64,000 nucleotides of DNA from Exiguobacterium sp. TNDT2 (GCF_003331145.1 NZ_QLVE01000001.1:124001-188000); one strand, 5' to 3'; positions 25,044 to 34,107 are shown, numbered from the stretch's first letter. Notes: generated by a model not told the origin, from the letters alone. Numbers and translations are program-made.

Positions 25044-25751
25044 TTAAGCGAACGTGCGCGCCCGCGGGAATAAAATATTGTTTTCGAGATGAATATGTTC
25101 GAACGTATCCGACTCGAGCGCTTCTAACCGTTGATACACAAGGCGATACGTTCCACACGCACCTTCAGGCGGCGTATAGTCGTTCGTGATGTGACGCAAC
25201 TCTTTTAAAATGTCTCCAGCTGCTGCATGTTCTGACTCGAGCGAGGCCAAGATGTCGTCGAGCTCCCGTCTCGTTTCATCTGTCGGTGCTGTCTCGTGAC
25301 GAAGCAACGTCGGGAAGTCTTCTGTCTCTTCTTTGACGATATGTTGTTCGAGCTCCACCTTCAATTGATTGAACAGTTGATGGATGCGCCCGAGGTGTGG
25401 ATGGTTTTGTCCGTGGACCCGGAACACTTTTGTCACATATGGTGTGAGCTGTGGCAATTCATCCGTCAAAAACTGGTGATGCTTATAAATGATATGCTCA
25501 ATCAATTCTGAGGAAGATGCGGCATCCCAATCGATGCTCTTCTCGTTCATCTCTTGCTTGCGCTGATAGAGTGCATTGACTTCTTCTAAAATGTCTTCCG
25601 TCGACCGTTTCGATTTGTCTGTCGCTTCAGCGAGTGGCCGGTTGCCGCCACAACAAAAATCGATTCGGTTTCGTTTGAAGATATCTGCCGCTTGCGGGCA
25701 CTGTTTGACGATTTCAGAAACGTGCGTATCGCCCGTGAATGTCTGTGTCAT
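25044..25751 (-). CDS. ric: Iron-sulfur cluster repair di-iron protein
   Basis: A 235-residue Ric/ScdA/YtfE protein that repairs iron-sulfur clusters damaged by nitric oxide or peroxide. The N-terminal ScdA_N domain ends in DFCCGG (C33-C34) and the following hemerythrin-like four-helix bundle carries the di-iron ligands: HHQFL, HGQNHPHL, EQHIVKEE, SEHAAAGD and HIHLENNILFPR. Nitrate respiration generates NO, so it fits the island. An FNR-type box with perfect 8-bp arms lies upstream. Confidence 0.94.
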   Translation of the reverse strand: MTQTFTGDTHVSEIVKQCPQAADIFKRNRIDFCCGGNRPLAEATDKSKRSTEDILEEVNALYQRKQEMNEKSIDWDAASSSELIEHIIYKHHQFLTDELPQLTPYVTKVFRVHGQNHPHLGRIHQLFNQLKVELEQHIVKEETEDFPTLLRHETAPTDETRRELDDILASLESEHAAAGDILKELRHITNDYTPPEGACGTYRLVYQRLEALESDTFEHIHLENNILFPRARTFA

Positions 25752-25785
25752 CTGTCATAACCTCCATATTCGTTTTGACATGTTC

Positions 25786-25828
25786 AGCGTAGCAAGAGTT
25801 TGACGGCAAAAATGTGAAATACGTCACA
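25786..25828 (-). promoter_or_regulatory. FNR-type box and -10 element of ric
   Basis: TGTGAAATACGTCACA (25813-25828) is a perfect match to TGTGA-N6-TCACA inside 8-bp arms AAATGTGA/TCACATTT. The -10 position, 21 bp on, reads TACGCT (25791-25786), a weak hexamer keeping T1, A2 and T6. Confidence 0.75.
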
Positions 25829-25865
25829 TTTAAGTGAACAGGATGCACACGTTCCGAATTTGGAC

Positions 25866-25893
25866 ACAAAAAAGCCCCTCTTGTGGAGGGGCG
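25866..25893 (-). terminator. Terminator of aceA
   Basis: GCCCCTC/GAGGGGC stem with a 5-base loop and T6 on the minus strand. Confidence 0.85.
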
Positions 25894-25897
25894 ACGC

Positions 25898-27178
25898 TTA
25901 ATGGGACGGCGCTTCAAATTGTTCTGCCTCGGTCGAACCGGCAAGTGCCGTCGTTGACGACTGGCCTCCCGAGATGACGAGAGACACCTCATCGAAATAC
26001 CCGGTCCCGACCTCACGTTGGTGACGTGTCGCCGTATAACCGTGCTGTTCAGCACTGAATTCGGCCTGTTGCAGTTCCGAGTAGGCGGCCATCCCGCGGT
26101 CTTTGTATCCCCGTGCGAGTTCGAACATACCGAAGTTGAGCGAGTGGAAGCCAGCGAGCGTCACGAATTGGAATTTGTATCCCATCGCACCAATCTCTTG
26201 TTGGAACGTCGCAATCTCGTCATCCGACAGCTTTTTCTTCCAATTGAAGGACGGCGAACAGTTGTAAGCGAGGAGTTTGCCCGGATACTTCGCATGAATC
26301 GCATCCGCGAATTGGCGCGCTTCGTCCAAATCAGGCTCGGACGTCTCGCACCAGACGAGGTCGGCGTACGGTGCATAGGCGAGACCGCGCGCGATCGCCT
26401 GATCGATTCCCGCTTCGGTCCGATAAAACCCTTCTGGCGTCCGGTCGCCGACGATGAACGGATGGTCGATCGGGTCGATATCGCTCGTAATCAAGTTCGC
26501 GGCGTGAGCGTCGGTTCGGGCGACGATAATCGTCGAAACACCCATGACGTCTGCCGCGAGACGTGCAGCAATCAAGTTTTTCACGGCTGTCTGTGTCGGG
26601 AGCAATACTTTACCGCCAAGGTGTCCGCACTTCTTCTCCGATGACAGTTGATCTTCTAAGTGAACGCCGGCGGCGCCCGCCTCGATCATCGCTTTCGTCA
26701 ACTCGAAGACGTTGAGCACACCACCGAAACCGGCCTCCATGTCAGCGACAATCGGGGCGAACCAATGCGTATCGCCTTTTCTTTCCGCCGTCTGAATCTG
26801 GTCGGCCCGTTGAAGCGCCTGGTTAATCCGTTTGACGACGCTCGGCACCGAGTTGGCCGGGTACAGGCTTTGGTCCGGGTACATGTGCCCCGACAAGTTC
26901 GCATCGGCGGCGACTTGCCATCCGCTCAAATAGATGGCTTCGAGGCCCGCCTTCACTTGCTGGATGGCCTGATTTCCCGTCAATGCGCCGAGCGCGTGGA
27001 CGTAGTCTCGTTCATGGAGTAACTCCCATAGCCGTTCCGCCCCTTTTGTCGCGAGCGTATGCTCGATTAGCACTGATCCCCGAAGCCTTATCACGTCTTC
27101 AACCCCATATGGACGTTCAACCCCGTTAAACCGTTCCGACTGTAACATTCCTTCTAGTTGCATGCGTTGCTCGTTCAT
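25898..27178 (-). CDS. aceA: Isocitrate lyase
   Basis: A 426-residue enzyme splitting isocitrate into succinate and glyoxylate for growth on acetate or fatty acids. The catalytic KKCGHLGGK motif, the metal-binding [15 protein letters not shown] and VHLEDQ segments and the [13 protein letters not shown] block are intact. The frame opens with ATGGGTATG; I prefer the second ATG (27178) because GGAGG lies seven bases before it and directly abuts the first. The promoter carries the TGTTATATAACA operator. Confidence 0.95.
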   Translation of the reverse strand: MNEQRMQLEGMLQSERFNGVERPYGVEDVIRLRGSVLIEHTLATKGAERLWELLHERDYVHALGALTGNQAIQQVKAGLEAIYLSGWQVAADANLSGHMYPDQSLYPANSVPSVVKRINQALQRADQIQTAERKGDTHWFAPIVADMEAGFGGVLNVFELTKAMIEAGAAGVHLEDQLSSEKKCGHLGGKVLLPTQTAVKNLIAARLAADVMGVSTIIVARTDAHAANLITSDIDPIDHPFIVGDRTPEGFYRTEAGIDQAIARGLAYAPYADLVWCETSEPDLDEARQFADAIHAKYPGKLLAYNCSPSFNWKKKLSDDEIATFQQEIGAMGYKFQFVTLAGFHSLNFGMFELARGYKDRGMAAYSELQQAEFSAEQHGYTATRHQREVGTGYFDEVSLVISGGQSSTTALAGSTEAEQFEAPSH

Positions 27179-27220
27179 ACCCATTCCTCCTGTATTATAT
27201 TAATTTATATATTTATCCAT

Positions 27221-27253
27221 TGTTATATAACAGATAGTGCGAGTTTAATCCAA
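27221..27253 (-). promoter_or_regulatory. aceA promoter with palindromic operator
   Basis: -35 TTGGAT (27253-27248), 17-bp spacer, -10 TTATAT (27230-27225). The perfect palindrome TGTTATATAACA (27221-27232) covers the -10, so a bound protein should repress. Near-copies lie in the glcB promoter. Confidence 0.6.
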
Positions 27254-27541
27254 GTATGCGCAGCACTCGAGTGCCGCTTTGAATGACGAGTGCTCCATGC
27301 CGCAGCAACGACAGACGTTTTCTTCATCCCGATCTTCCGGCTTGCGGAAAATGACGACCTCTTCGACCGGCTCTCTCATGATTTGGAGCGACCCGTCGGC
27401 CCGGTCGAGCACGAGGCGCATCAAGTCGTTCCCATAGACGAACGCCGTGTTGGCGAGCGCCGCTGTCGATTCTCCAGATACGATGCGGCGGACGACCCAA
27501 CGTTCAATCAACTGTTCGCTTTCGATTTTTTTCGTTGTCAT
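27245..27541 (-). CDS. Small cysteine-containing protein between glcB and aceA
   Basis: A 98-residue protein that I do not recognise. The first 70 residues are mixed and charged, and the C-terminus holds a cysteine cluster, CRCCGMEHSSFKAALECC, that could bind zinc. GGAGG precedes the ATG and the gene overlaps the glcB stop by 4 bp, so it is translationally coupled to malate synthase. Position suggests a role tied to the glyoxylate bypass, perhaps regulatory, but nothing in the sequence proves it. Confidence 0.75.
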   Translation of the reverse strand: MTTKKIESEQLIERWVVRRIVSGESTAALANTAFVYGNDLMRLVLDRADGSLQIMREPVEEVVIFRKPEDRDEENVCRCCGMEHSSFKAALECCAYLD

Positions 27542-29730
27542 GATGAGGTTCCTCCTTTTAAATTCGGTTCCAATGTCACTTGTTGTAAAAACTGTCGACG
27601 GCGCCGGTGCAAAATCGGTTCCGTATATCCATTTGGTGATGCATCGCCTTCGAACACTAACTCTTTCGCCGCTTGATAGGCGATAGAGCGGTCTACATCT
27701 GGCGTCATCGGACGATAGTGTGGATCTTCCGCGTTTTGCGCGTCGACGACCTCGGCCATCCGGTAAAGCGTCGCTTCGACTTGTTCACGGCTACAGACTC
27801 CATGGTATAGCCAGTTGGCGACATGTTGACTCGAAATACGAAGCGTTGCTCGGTCTTCCATCAACCCGACATGATGAATATCTGGCACTTTGGAGCAACC
27901 GACACCTTGCTCGACCCAACGGACGACGTAACCGAGCAACCCTTGCAGGTTGTTCTCGAGTTCCTCGTTCACTTCCTCATCTGTATAGAGACGCGTGGCG
28001 AGTGGTACCTCGAGCAGACGCCCTCGCTCAGTTGCTGGATCAAACGAACGATTCGCCAACTCACGCTGAACGTCAAACGCATCGACTTGATGGTAATGCA
28101 GCGCATGAAGCGTGGCCGCCGTCGGGGACGGCACCCAAGCCGTCGTCGCCCCGGACCGGACATGATTGCTTTTTTCACGCATCATGTCGCGCATCCGATC
28201 GGGCATCGCCCACATCCCTTTCCCGATTTGCCCGCGTTGATGGAAACCAGCGTCGAGACCGATCTGGACATTCAGACGTTCATAAGCATCGAGCCACTCC
28301 GATGTCTTCATCTCGCCTTTCTTGCGCATCGGTCCGAGCGTGAGCGAGGAGTGAATCTCATCGCCCGTCCGGTCGAGGAATCCGGTATTGATGAAGACGA
28401 TGCGTTCCTTCACTTGCTCGATACAGTTCTTCAAATTAAGCGACGTGCGTCGCTCCTCGTCCATCACGCCGACTTTGAGCGTGTGACGCGGTAACTCGAG
28501 TACATCTTCAATCGCATCGAACAAGTCGTTCGTGAACGCGACTTCCTTGGATCCATGCATCTTCGGTTTGACGATATAGATGGAGCGTTCGCGGGAATTT
28601 CGTCTGGCATCAAGGTGGCGGCTCGCGATGAGCGCAGTGAAAATCCCGTCCAAGATCCCTTCCGGCACTTCACATCCTTCCGCGTCGAGCATCAAGTCTG
28701 TCGTCATCAAGTGCCCGACGTTTCGAATAAAGAGGAGCGATCGGCCCGGAAGCGTGACTTCACGCCCGTCTTTCCCGACATACTTCCGGTCAGGGTTCAA
28801 CTTCCGAGTGAGCGGCCGACCTCCTTTCGTGAATGTTGCTTCGAGCGTCCCGTCCATCAGGCCTAGCCAGTTTGCGTAAAGGTGGACCTTGTCTTCCGCC
28901 CGAACAGCGGCAACCGAGTCTTCACAGTCGACGATGGCAGACAAGGCGGACTCGAGTTCGATGTCAATGAGCCCTGCTCGATCGACCCTTCCGATTGGGT
29001 GGTCCCGGTCAAACTTCAACTCGGCGTGAATCCCGTTATGGACGAGCAAGAGCTTATTCGGATCACTCGTTTCCCCGACATAGCCGACGAGACAATCGTC
29101 TTGAAACGCGATGCGGTTCCCTTCGATGATGGCGTAGGGCCTGCCCTCTGACACGAGATAGCCGTTCGCTTCTTCGTGCGAGCCCTCCCGGAGCGGAAAT
29201 GTATCGTCGAGAAACTGTTTGGCATAGGCGATGACCGCTTCACCGCGAACTGGATTATAGCCGCTCGACTTCGTTTTCCCGTCCTCTTCGTCGATGACGT
29301 CCGTTCCGTACAAGGCGTCATAGAGGCTTCCCCAGCGAGCGTTCGCCGCGTTCAATGCATAGCGTGCATTGTCGAGCGGAACGACGAGCTGCGGTCCGGC
29401 TTGCCTTGTAATCTCTGAATCGACACCCGTAACGTCGATGTTGAAATCGGGGACGGCTGCTTCGATGTAATCGATGGACCGAAGGAAACGCTCGTAGTCT
29501 TCCATGTCAAATGCTTGCTTGTGCTCGCTGTACCATTCCTGTAATAGTCGCTCATACGACTCACGTTCGTGAAGCAGTGACTCATTCCGAGGAGTGAACT
29601 CATCGAGTAGGCGCCCGACCCCAGGCCAAAATTGTCGGTGTTCCTCTTCGTCAGGCAATATACGAGCCGAGATGAAGTCGAGCAACGTTTCATGTACGTG
29701 ATAAGTACCTACTTGTTTGTAATGTTCCAA
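27538..29730 (-). CDS. glcB: Malate synthase G
   Basis: A malate synthase of the large G type, about 730 residues, condensing glyoxylate with acetyl-CoA. Recognisable blocks are VDCEDSVAAVRAEDK, IYIVKPKMHG, LKVGVMDEERRTS, the active-site FINTGFLDRTGDEIH and GATTAWVPSPTAATLHALHYH. I prefer the TTG at 29730, nine bases after GGAAGGA; the frame also opens at an ATG at 29748 that would place this ribosome site inside the coding region. It heads the glyoxylate operon and has two operators in its promoter. Confidence 0.93.
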   Translation of the reverse strand: MEHYKQVGTYHVHETLLDFISARILPDEEEHRQFWPGVGRLLDEFTPRNESLLHERESYERLLQEWYSEHKQAFDMEDYERFLRSIDYIEAAVPDFNIDVTGVDSEITRQAGPQLVVPLDNARYALNAANARWGSLYDALYGTDVIDEEDGKTKSSGYNPVRGEAVIAYAKQFLDDTFPLREGSHEEANGYLVSEGRPYAIIEGNRIAFQDDCLVGYVGETSDPNKLLLVHNGIHAELKFDRDHPIGRVDRAGLIDIELESALSAIVDCEDSVAAVRAEDKVHLYANWLGLMDGTLEATFTKGGRPLTRKLNPDRKYVGKDGREVTLPGRSLLFIRNVGHLMTTDLMLDAEGCEVPEGILDGIFTALIASRHLDARRNSRERSIYIVKPKMHGSKEVAFTNDLFDAIEDVLELPRHTLKVGVMDEERRTSLNLKNCIEQVKERIVFINTGFLDRTGDEIHSSLTLGPMRKKGEMKTSEWLDAYERLNVQIGLDAGFHQRGQIGKGMWAMPDRMRDMMREKSNHVRSGATTAWVPSPTAATLHALHYHQVDAFDVQRELANRSFDPATERGRLLEVPLATRLYTDEEVNEELENNLQGLLGYVVRWVEQGVGCSKVPDIHHVGLMEDRATLRISSQHVANWLYHGVCSREQVEATLYRMAEVVDAQNAEDPHYRPMTPDVDRSIAYQAAKELVFEGDASPNGYTEPILHRRRRQFLQQVTLEPNLKGGTSS

Positions 29731-29753
29731 GCCGTAACATCCTTCCATTCAAT

Positions 29754-29804
29754 TGTTATATATCAGTTTACTTTAATATAGACTATTATATAACAGTTTG
29801 ACAA
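29754..29804 (-). promoter_or_regulatory. glcB promoter with two operator copies
   Basis: -35 TTGTCA (29804-29799), 18-bp spacer, -10 TATATT (29780-29775). TATTATATAACA (29784-29795) fills the spacer and TGTTATATATCA (29754-29765) lies just past the start point, exactly 30 bp away. Both are near-copies of the TGTTATATAACA at aceA. Confidence 0.6.
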
Positions 29805-29914
29805 CAGTTTTTTTGAAACTTTTTATTTGCGATCTATTTCAAAACCGATTAGTATACATTGCGTGACCTATCAATGATTGATTCATCAATTAGTTTTTTG
29901 AAGGAGGATACCCG

Positions 29915-30361
29915 ATGCGCGACGCCTGTTCGCTCAGCGATGAGATTCTCTACCACGTCATCACCGTACAAAAAGAACTGGCCCAACTGTTCGATACGGA
30001 AATGGACGGGCTCAGCTCGACCCGCTTCGATATTTTGAGCAACTTGCATCACGTCGGCCCTTTGCGTCAGCGTGAACTGCAACAACGGGTCGGCGTCGAT
30101 CATGCCGCCATCACGCGTCATTTGAAACAGCTCGAGACACAGGGCTTGATCACGCGCGAACGCTGCCTCCAAGACAATCGGGTCATCTTTGTCGATTTGA
30201 CCGATGTCGGTCGGGAGCGGATTGCACATTGGACCGAGCAAAAGAAGTGCTTATCGGACCGTCTTTTTGTAAACATGAAGGTAGAGGAGCAACGACAGTT
30301 ACTCGAACTTTTAAATACGTTACAAACCAACATTCAACATGAAAGGAAGACCCTTATATGA
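29915..30361 (+). CDS. MarR family transcriptional regulator
   Basis: A 148-residue winged-helix protein of the MarR family: helix-turn-helix around 52-90 (QRELQQRVGVDHAAITRHLKQLETQGLITRE) and the wing with NRVIFVDLTDVGRE. Its ATGA overlap with the nitroreductase gene suggests it controls that gene, as MhqR-type repressors do in Bacillus. GAAGGAGGA precedes the ATG. It is also divergent from glcB, so control of the shared intergenic region is possible. N-terminal Cys-5 could be a thiol sensor. Confidence 0.88.
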   Translation: MRDACSLSDEILYHVITVQKELAQLFDTEMDGLSSTRFDILSNLHHVGPLRQRELQQRVGVDHAAITRHLKQLETQGLITRERCLQDNRVIFVDLTDVGRERIAHWTEQKKCLSDRLFVNMKVEEQRQLLELLNTLQTNIQHERKTLI

Positions 30362-30993
30362 ACACGACAACACAGAAAGACTTTATGGAAATCCTCAAAG
30401 GACGCCGCTCGATTCGCGTCTATGATGAGAACGTCAAAATCTCAAAAGAAGAGATGACACAAATCCTGGAGGAAGCAACGACGGCACCGTCATCACTCAA
30501 CCTGCAACCGTGGCGCTTCGTCGTCATCGATAGCGCAGAAGGTAAAGACACACTCCTTCCGCTCGCAAGCTTCAACAAACGCCAAGTCGAGACGTCATCA
30601 GCCGTTATCGCCATCTTTGCCGACTACCAGATGGCCGATTACACACAGGAGATCTTTGATACGGCCGTCGAGCGTGGCCTCATGCCACCAGAAGTCCGCG
30701 ACCGTCAAGTTGACATGATCAAAGGCATCTTCAAAGACGCACCGAAAGAGTCTGTCAAAGACAGCATCTTGCTCGACTCGGGTCTCGTCGCGATGCAACT
30801 CATGCTCGTCGCCCGTGCCCACGGCTACGACACAAACCCGATCGGTGGTTATGACAAAGCGAACATCGCGGAAGCGTTCGGCCTCGAGAAAGAGCGCTAC
30901 CTTCCGGTCATGCTCCTCTCAATCGGAAAAGCCGCGGAAGACGGTTACCAATCGGTCCGCTTTCCAATCGATCGCATCACCGACTGGAAATAA
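30358..30993 (+). CDS. Nitroreductase family protein
   Basis: A 211-residue FMN-dependent oxidoreductase of the nitroreductase fold. The FMN-binding RRSIRVYD near the N-terminus, APSSLNLQPWRFVVI and the NPIGGYDK region are typical. Such enzymes reduce quinones, nitro compounds or azo dyes with NAD(P)H. It is co-transcribed with the MarR gene and ends at a strong terminator, resembling quinone-stress modules of Bacillus. Confidence 0.9.
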   Translation: MNTTTQKDFMEILKGRRSIRVYDENVKISKEEMTQILEEATTAPSSLNLQPWRFVVIDSAEGKDTLLPLASFNKRQVETSSAVIAIFADYQMADYTQEIFDTAVERGLMPPEVRDRQVDMIKGIFKDAPKESVKDSILLDSGLVAMQLMLVARAHGYDTNPIGGYDKANIAEAFGLEKERYLPVMLLSIGKAAEDGYQSVRFPIDRITDWK

Positions 30994-30995
30994 GC

Positions 30996-31030
30996 AAAAG
31001 CTCAAGCGCCTCGGCGCTTGAGCTTTTTTT
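30996..31030. terminator. Bidirectional intrinsic terminator
   Basis: Perfect 15-bp arms AAAAGCTCAAGCGCC and GGCGCTTGAGCTTTT with a 2-base loop, followed by further T's, between two convergent nitroreductase genes. Confidence 0.93.
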
Positions 31031-31691
31031 ATCCGATGTATTTGACGACCTCGTTGAAATCGCGACGTGTCTTCGGCGCGAAATCACGGGCCCGATGTCC
31101 GAACGCGACCATGACTGAGAGCGACCAGGCACCTCGTTCCATGACGCCTTCCGAAATCAATAATTCGTCAATCTCCGCTTGATTGAACCCTTCGATCGGA
31201 CATGAGTCGACGCCGATCTGTGCGGCGGCCGTCATCATGTTGCCGAGCGGGATATACGTCTGGCGTTTGATCCATTCTTGGAACACACGCTCGTCGTCCA
31301 ACAGTCGATAATCTTGTTCTTGGAACTCACGGACCCGTTTCACCCGAAGGGCGTACTCGTCCTCGGTCCGTCCTTGGACGTCCGTGACGATGTGACGGAT
31401 GTAGTCCGAGTCGTAGCGCATCGCTTCAGGCGTCCGCGCCAAGATCAACACGAAATGGCTTGCCGTCAACGCTTGGCCTTGCGCGCCCCAAGCATGGTCT
31501 TTAATCTTTTGGAGCAAGTCTTCGCGACGAACGACGACGAACTGCCAAGGCTCAAAACCGAACGAACTTGGTGACAGGCGGCCTGTCTCCAAGATGAATT
31601 CGAAATCTTCCTCATCAATTTTACGGTCCGCGTCGAACTCCTTCGTCGCTTGACGCCAACGATACGCATCTAAAATATCTTCTTTCTTCAC
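31029..31691 (-). CDS. NAD(P)H-dependent nitroreductase (YfkO/NfsB-like)
   Basis: A second nitroreductase, about 220 residues. It shows RWRQATKEFD near the start, SPSSFGFEPWQFVVV, the NMMTAAAQIGVDSCPIEGF block and a C-terminal GHRARDFAPKTRRDF, typical of the NfsB/YfkO subgroup that reduces nitroaromatics and quinones with FMN. The GTG at 31691, nine bases after GGGGAG, is my preferred start; an in-frame TTG at 31715 is less likely. It is convergent with the MarR-linked nitroreductase. Confidence 0.88.
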   Translation of the reverse strand: MKKEDILDAYRWRQATKEFDADRKIDEEDFEFILETGRLSPSSFGFEPWQFVVVRREDLLQKIKDHAWGAQGQALTASHFVLILARTPEAMRYDSDYIRHIVTDVQGRTEDEYALRVKRVREFQEQDYRLLDDERVFQEWIKRQTYIPLGNMMTAAAQIGVDSCPIEGFNQAEIDELLISEGVMERGAWSLSVMVAFGHRARDFAPKTRRDFNEVVKYIG

Positions 31692-31708
31692 GATGATCCA
31701 CTCCCCAT

Positions 31709-32320
31709 TCACCAAGATGACTCCATCATATCAAAACGATAAATGAGAAAGCGCTCATGAAGATTCTTCAAGGGCAATCGGACGTCCTGTACGTAGCGAA
31801 ACGGCGTCTCATCGTTCAGAAAATGTAAGTACTCATCGGCCGGATAATAGAGGATGAGGTCGACCGGACGCTGTGCTCGCTCGACCGAGTCGATGATATT
31901 CGCGACGACCTGCCGGAACACGTTCACCGAGAACGGGTTGAAGAAATAAAAGCGGTTCGCCTCAGCCGGCACCTCAAACTGTTCGGCGTAGCCGCGGACG
32001 AGCTGGACACTGCCGCGCGTCCGGTGTTTCTTGGCGTAGTTCATCCAATTCTTAAGTGCCGCTTCGTGGAAGCCGCCATCCATTTCGATGCCAATGGCCC
32101 GAACTCGGAACGTATAGGCGAGATAAAACGGGAGGCGCCCTTTCCCCGAGCCGAAGTCGACGACCGTGTCCGTCGCGGCGAGCGGATAGGCGTCACGCAA
32201 CAAGTCGAGCGCCTCATAAGGAGTCGGTTCATAGCGGTGGTATTCGGCCGAGGCCGGGAACCCTTGTTGCGGTTTCGCCGTCTCGATTTGGAGCAATCGT
32301 TCATAGTCTTGTTCAGTCAT
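31709..32320 (-). CDS. Class I SAM-dependent methyltransferase
   Basis: A 203-residue methyltransferase from ATG 32320, preceded by AAAGGA; the upstream in-frame extension lies in the ecsB coding region. The SAM-binding motif is VVDFGSGKGRLPFYLA near residue 53, followed by the acidic IGIEMDG and the FYFFNPFS motif IV. Substrate unknown. It overlaps the end of ecsB by 4 bp and is probably part of the ecs operon. Confidence 0.85.
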   Translation of the reverse strand: MTEQDYERLLQIETAKPQQGFPASAEYHRYEPTPYEALDLLRDAYPLAATDTVVDFGSGKGRLPFYLAYTFRVRAIGIEMDGGFHEAALKNWMNYAKKHRTRGSVQLVRGYAEQFEVPAEANRFYFFNPFSVNVFRQVVANIIDSVERAQRPVDLILYYPADEYLHFLNDETPFRYVQDVRLPLKNLHERFLIYRFDMMESSW

Positions 32321-33324
32321 GAATGTGTCCTTTCTTGGATGGCACGGAAAAACGGATGCCGCTCCATCTCTTGTTTGAACGCCTGTCGTTCTTGCCACAT
32401 CACATAGCCGACGTAGAGCGGAATGAGCAACTTGAACCAACTCGGTACGAGGAGCATCCCCGTGACGGCAAGCGGGATGAGACGCAGCCATAAGTTCCGA
32501 TGACGCGGCGTCCGTATATAAAGTAAGATGGCCGTCGTGCGCCGGGCGGTCCCAAACCGATTCGGTCTCGGTCGATAGAGCGGACGCTTGCGCCGGCTCG
32601 GCTTCTCGATGGCGCCCGACGTCGATAATAATGCCCGGTCAAAGGCGGTACGCAACGCCTCACTACGTTCGAGTTCTTGGCTAAGATATGGGTGGCGTGA
32701 CAGCCACCCTTCTCCGACATACATCGCAAATGCAACAAGACCACTGCCGAGTACGGCCGACCATAAAGGTGAGTCGATGAGGAGCGCATACATACAAACG
32801 AACGTCACACACGTGACCGTAACTCGTAACATCCAATGGCTGCGCCGGACCGTCAACTGATAACGGATCCACGTATGAATCCCGGTCAAAAACAGGAGGC
32901 TGATCTCGAATGCGAATATAGAGGCAACGGACCAACCGTCAAGCCAAAGCACGGGCATGAACGCCGACAAAACAAAGAGGAACATTGCACCGAGTTTGAG
33001 GGCTTGATAGAGCAACGAATCGTGCTTCAATTTATCAATTAAAGAACGTTTGGCCACCAGCGTCACGTCCGCCCGTTCGACCCAGACGAAAAACGGATTT
33101 CTAAGGAGGACGATTCCAATTCCAAGCGCCCAAACGAACATCGGCACCTGACTCACCCACTCGATTTCGCCTTGCCAAAGCAATCGGTATTGATACCCGA
33201 GAAAGATGGCGAACGGAATGACGCCGTATAGAACGACTGTCCAATCCAAGATGAGCCGCCACGTCTTCCACTGTTTGGTCACATGGGTGCGGACACGTCT
33301 AACGAACAGCTGATGTTCATTCAT
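32317..33324 (-). CDS. ecsB: ABC transporter permease EcsB
   Basis: A 335-residue membrane protein with about six to eight helices in two groups, separated by a basic cytoplasmic stretch (about 235-275, rich in Arg). Overall layout and the partner gene match EcsB. In Bacillus the EcsAB transporter affects secretion, competence and intramembrane proteolysis, and a role in clearing membrane peptides has been proposed. It overlaps ecsA by 4 bp. No ecsC is present here. Confidence 0.85.
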   Translation of the reverse strand: MNEHQLFVRRVRTHVTKQWKTWRLILDWTVVLYGVIPFAIFLGYQYRLLWQGEIEWVSQVPMFVWALGIGIVLLRNPFFVWVERADVTLVAKRSLIDKLKHDSLLYQALKLGAMFLFVLSAFMPVLWLDGWSVASIFAFEISLLFLTGIHTWIRYQLTVRRSHWMLRVTVTCVTFVCMYALLIDSPLWSAVLGSGLVAFAMYVGEGWLSRHPYLSQELERSEALRTAFDRALLSTSGAIEKPSRRKRPLYRPRPNRFGTARRTTAILLYIRTPRHRNLWLRLIPLAVTGMLLVPSWFKLLIPLYVGYVMWQERQAFKQEMERHPFFRAIQERTHS

Positions 33325-33995
33325 CGCATGACCACATCTTCCATCATCTCGAACAGCGACTCGCCTTCGGTTTGCAGGCTGAGACGCAACTCTTCTTTTG
33401 TCCCGCCCGCGAGCATGCGTCCGTCATCGATCCAGACGAAGCGGTCGCATAACCGCTCTGCCGTATCGAGGACGTGGGTGACGAGAAGCACCCCGGTACC
33501 TTGACGACGTTCCGCTTCAAGTAAACGAAGCAACTGGATCGTCGTCGTCGCATCGAGTCCAACGAACGGTTCGTCGACAAGGAGAAACTTCGCTTCTTGG
33601 ATGAGCGCCAAGAGGATCATCGCTTTTTGCTTCATCCCTTTTGAGAACGAGGCGATATAGTCGTGGCGAACCGTCTCGAGCCGAAACAACCGGATCAGTT
33701 CTTCCGTCCGCTCACGATTATCAACGTCCGTCAATTCCAACACGAGAGCGATATGTTCCTCGAGCGTCAAATAATCATAGTACACCGGTTGCTCGGGGAT
33801 ATAGGCGTAGCGGTCAATTTGCACCGTTCCACGCATCCACGGGATCGTTCCGGTGAGACAGGCGAGCGTCGTACTCTTCCCGGCCCCGTTCGATCCAATC
33901 ATCCCGACGATTTCGCCCGGGCGGACCTCGAACCGGATGGCCTCGATGACCGCCTCACCGCGTTCATACCCGGCTTGTTCAATGTGAACGTTCAT
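33321..33995 (-). CDS. ecsA: ABC transporter ATPase EcsA
   Basis: A 224-residue ABC ATPase. Walker A GSNGAGKST, a signature in the degenerate form FSKGMKQK, Walker B FLLVDEPFVGLD and the H-loop THVLD are visible. Short length and pairing with a large EcsB-like permease mark it as EcsA. It drives the transporter on the cytoplasmic face. AGGTTC before the ATG is a modest ribosome site. Confidence 0.88.
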   Translation of the reverse strand: MNVHIEQAGYERGEAVIEAIRFEVRPGEIVGMIGSNGAGKSTTLACLTGTIPWMRGTVQIDRYAYIPEQPVYYDYLTLEEHIALVLELTDVDNRERTEELIRLFRLETVRHDYIASFSKGMKQKAMILLALIQEAKFLLVDEPFVGLDATTTIQLLRLLEAERRQGTGVLLVTHVLDTAERLCDRFVWIDDGRMLAGGTKEELRLSLQTEGESLFEMMEDVVMR

Positions 33996-34107
33996 GAGAG
34001 AGAACCTCCCGATTTACGAATATGTTTTTTACTATGTTTATCATAACACGCAAAAAAAATGTGTCATAATATCCCTTGTCATCCTCCACATAAAGGAGTA
34101 GAACAGC

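Noticed and set aside
29870-29890. TTGAT/ATCAA repeats before the MarR gene as an E. coli-type FNR or MarR operator
   Set aside because: The Fnr here fits the Bacillus consensus TGTGA-N6-TCACA, and the repeats are short AT-rich arms. MarR autoregulation is possible, but I cannot support it as a feature.
32321-32491. Extension of the methyltransferase to 32491
   Set aside because: It lies inside the ecsB coding region; the ATG at 32320 has a ribosome site and begins the family-like sequence.
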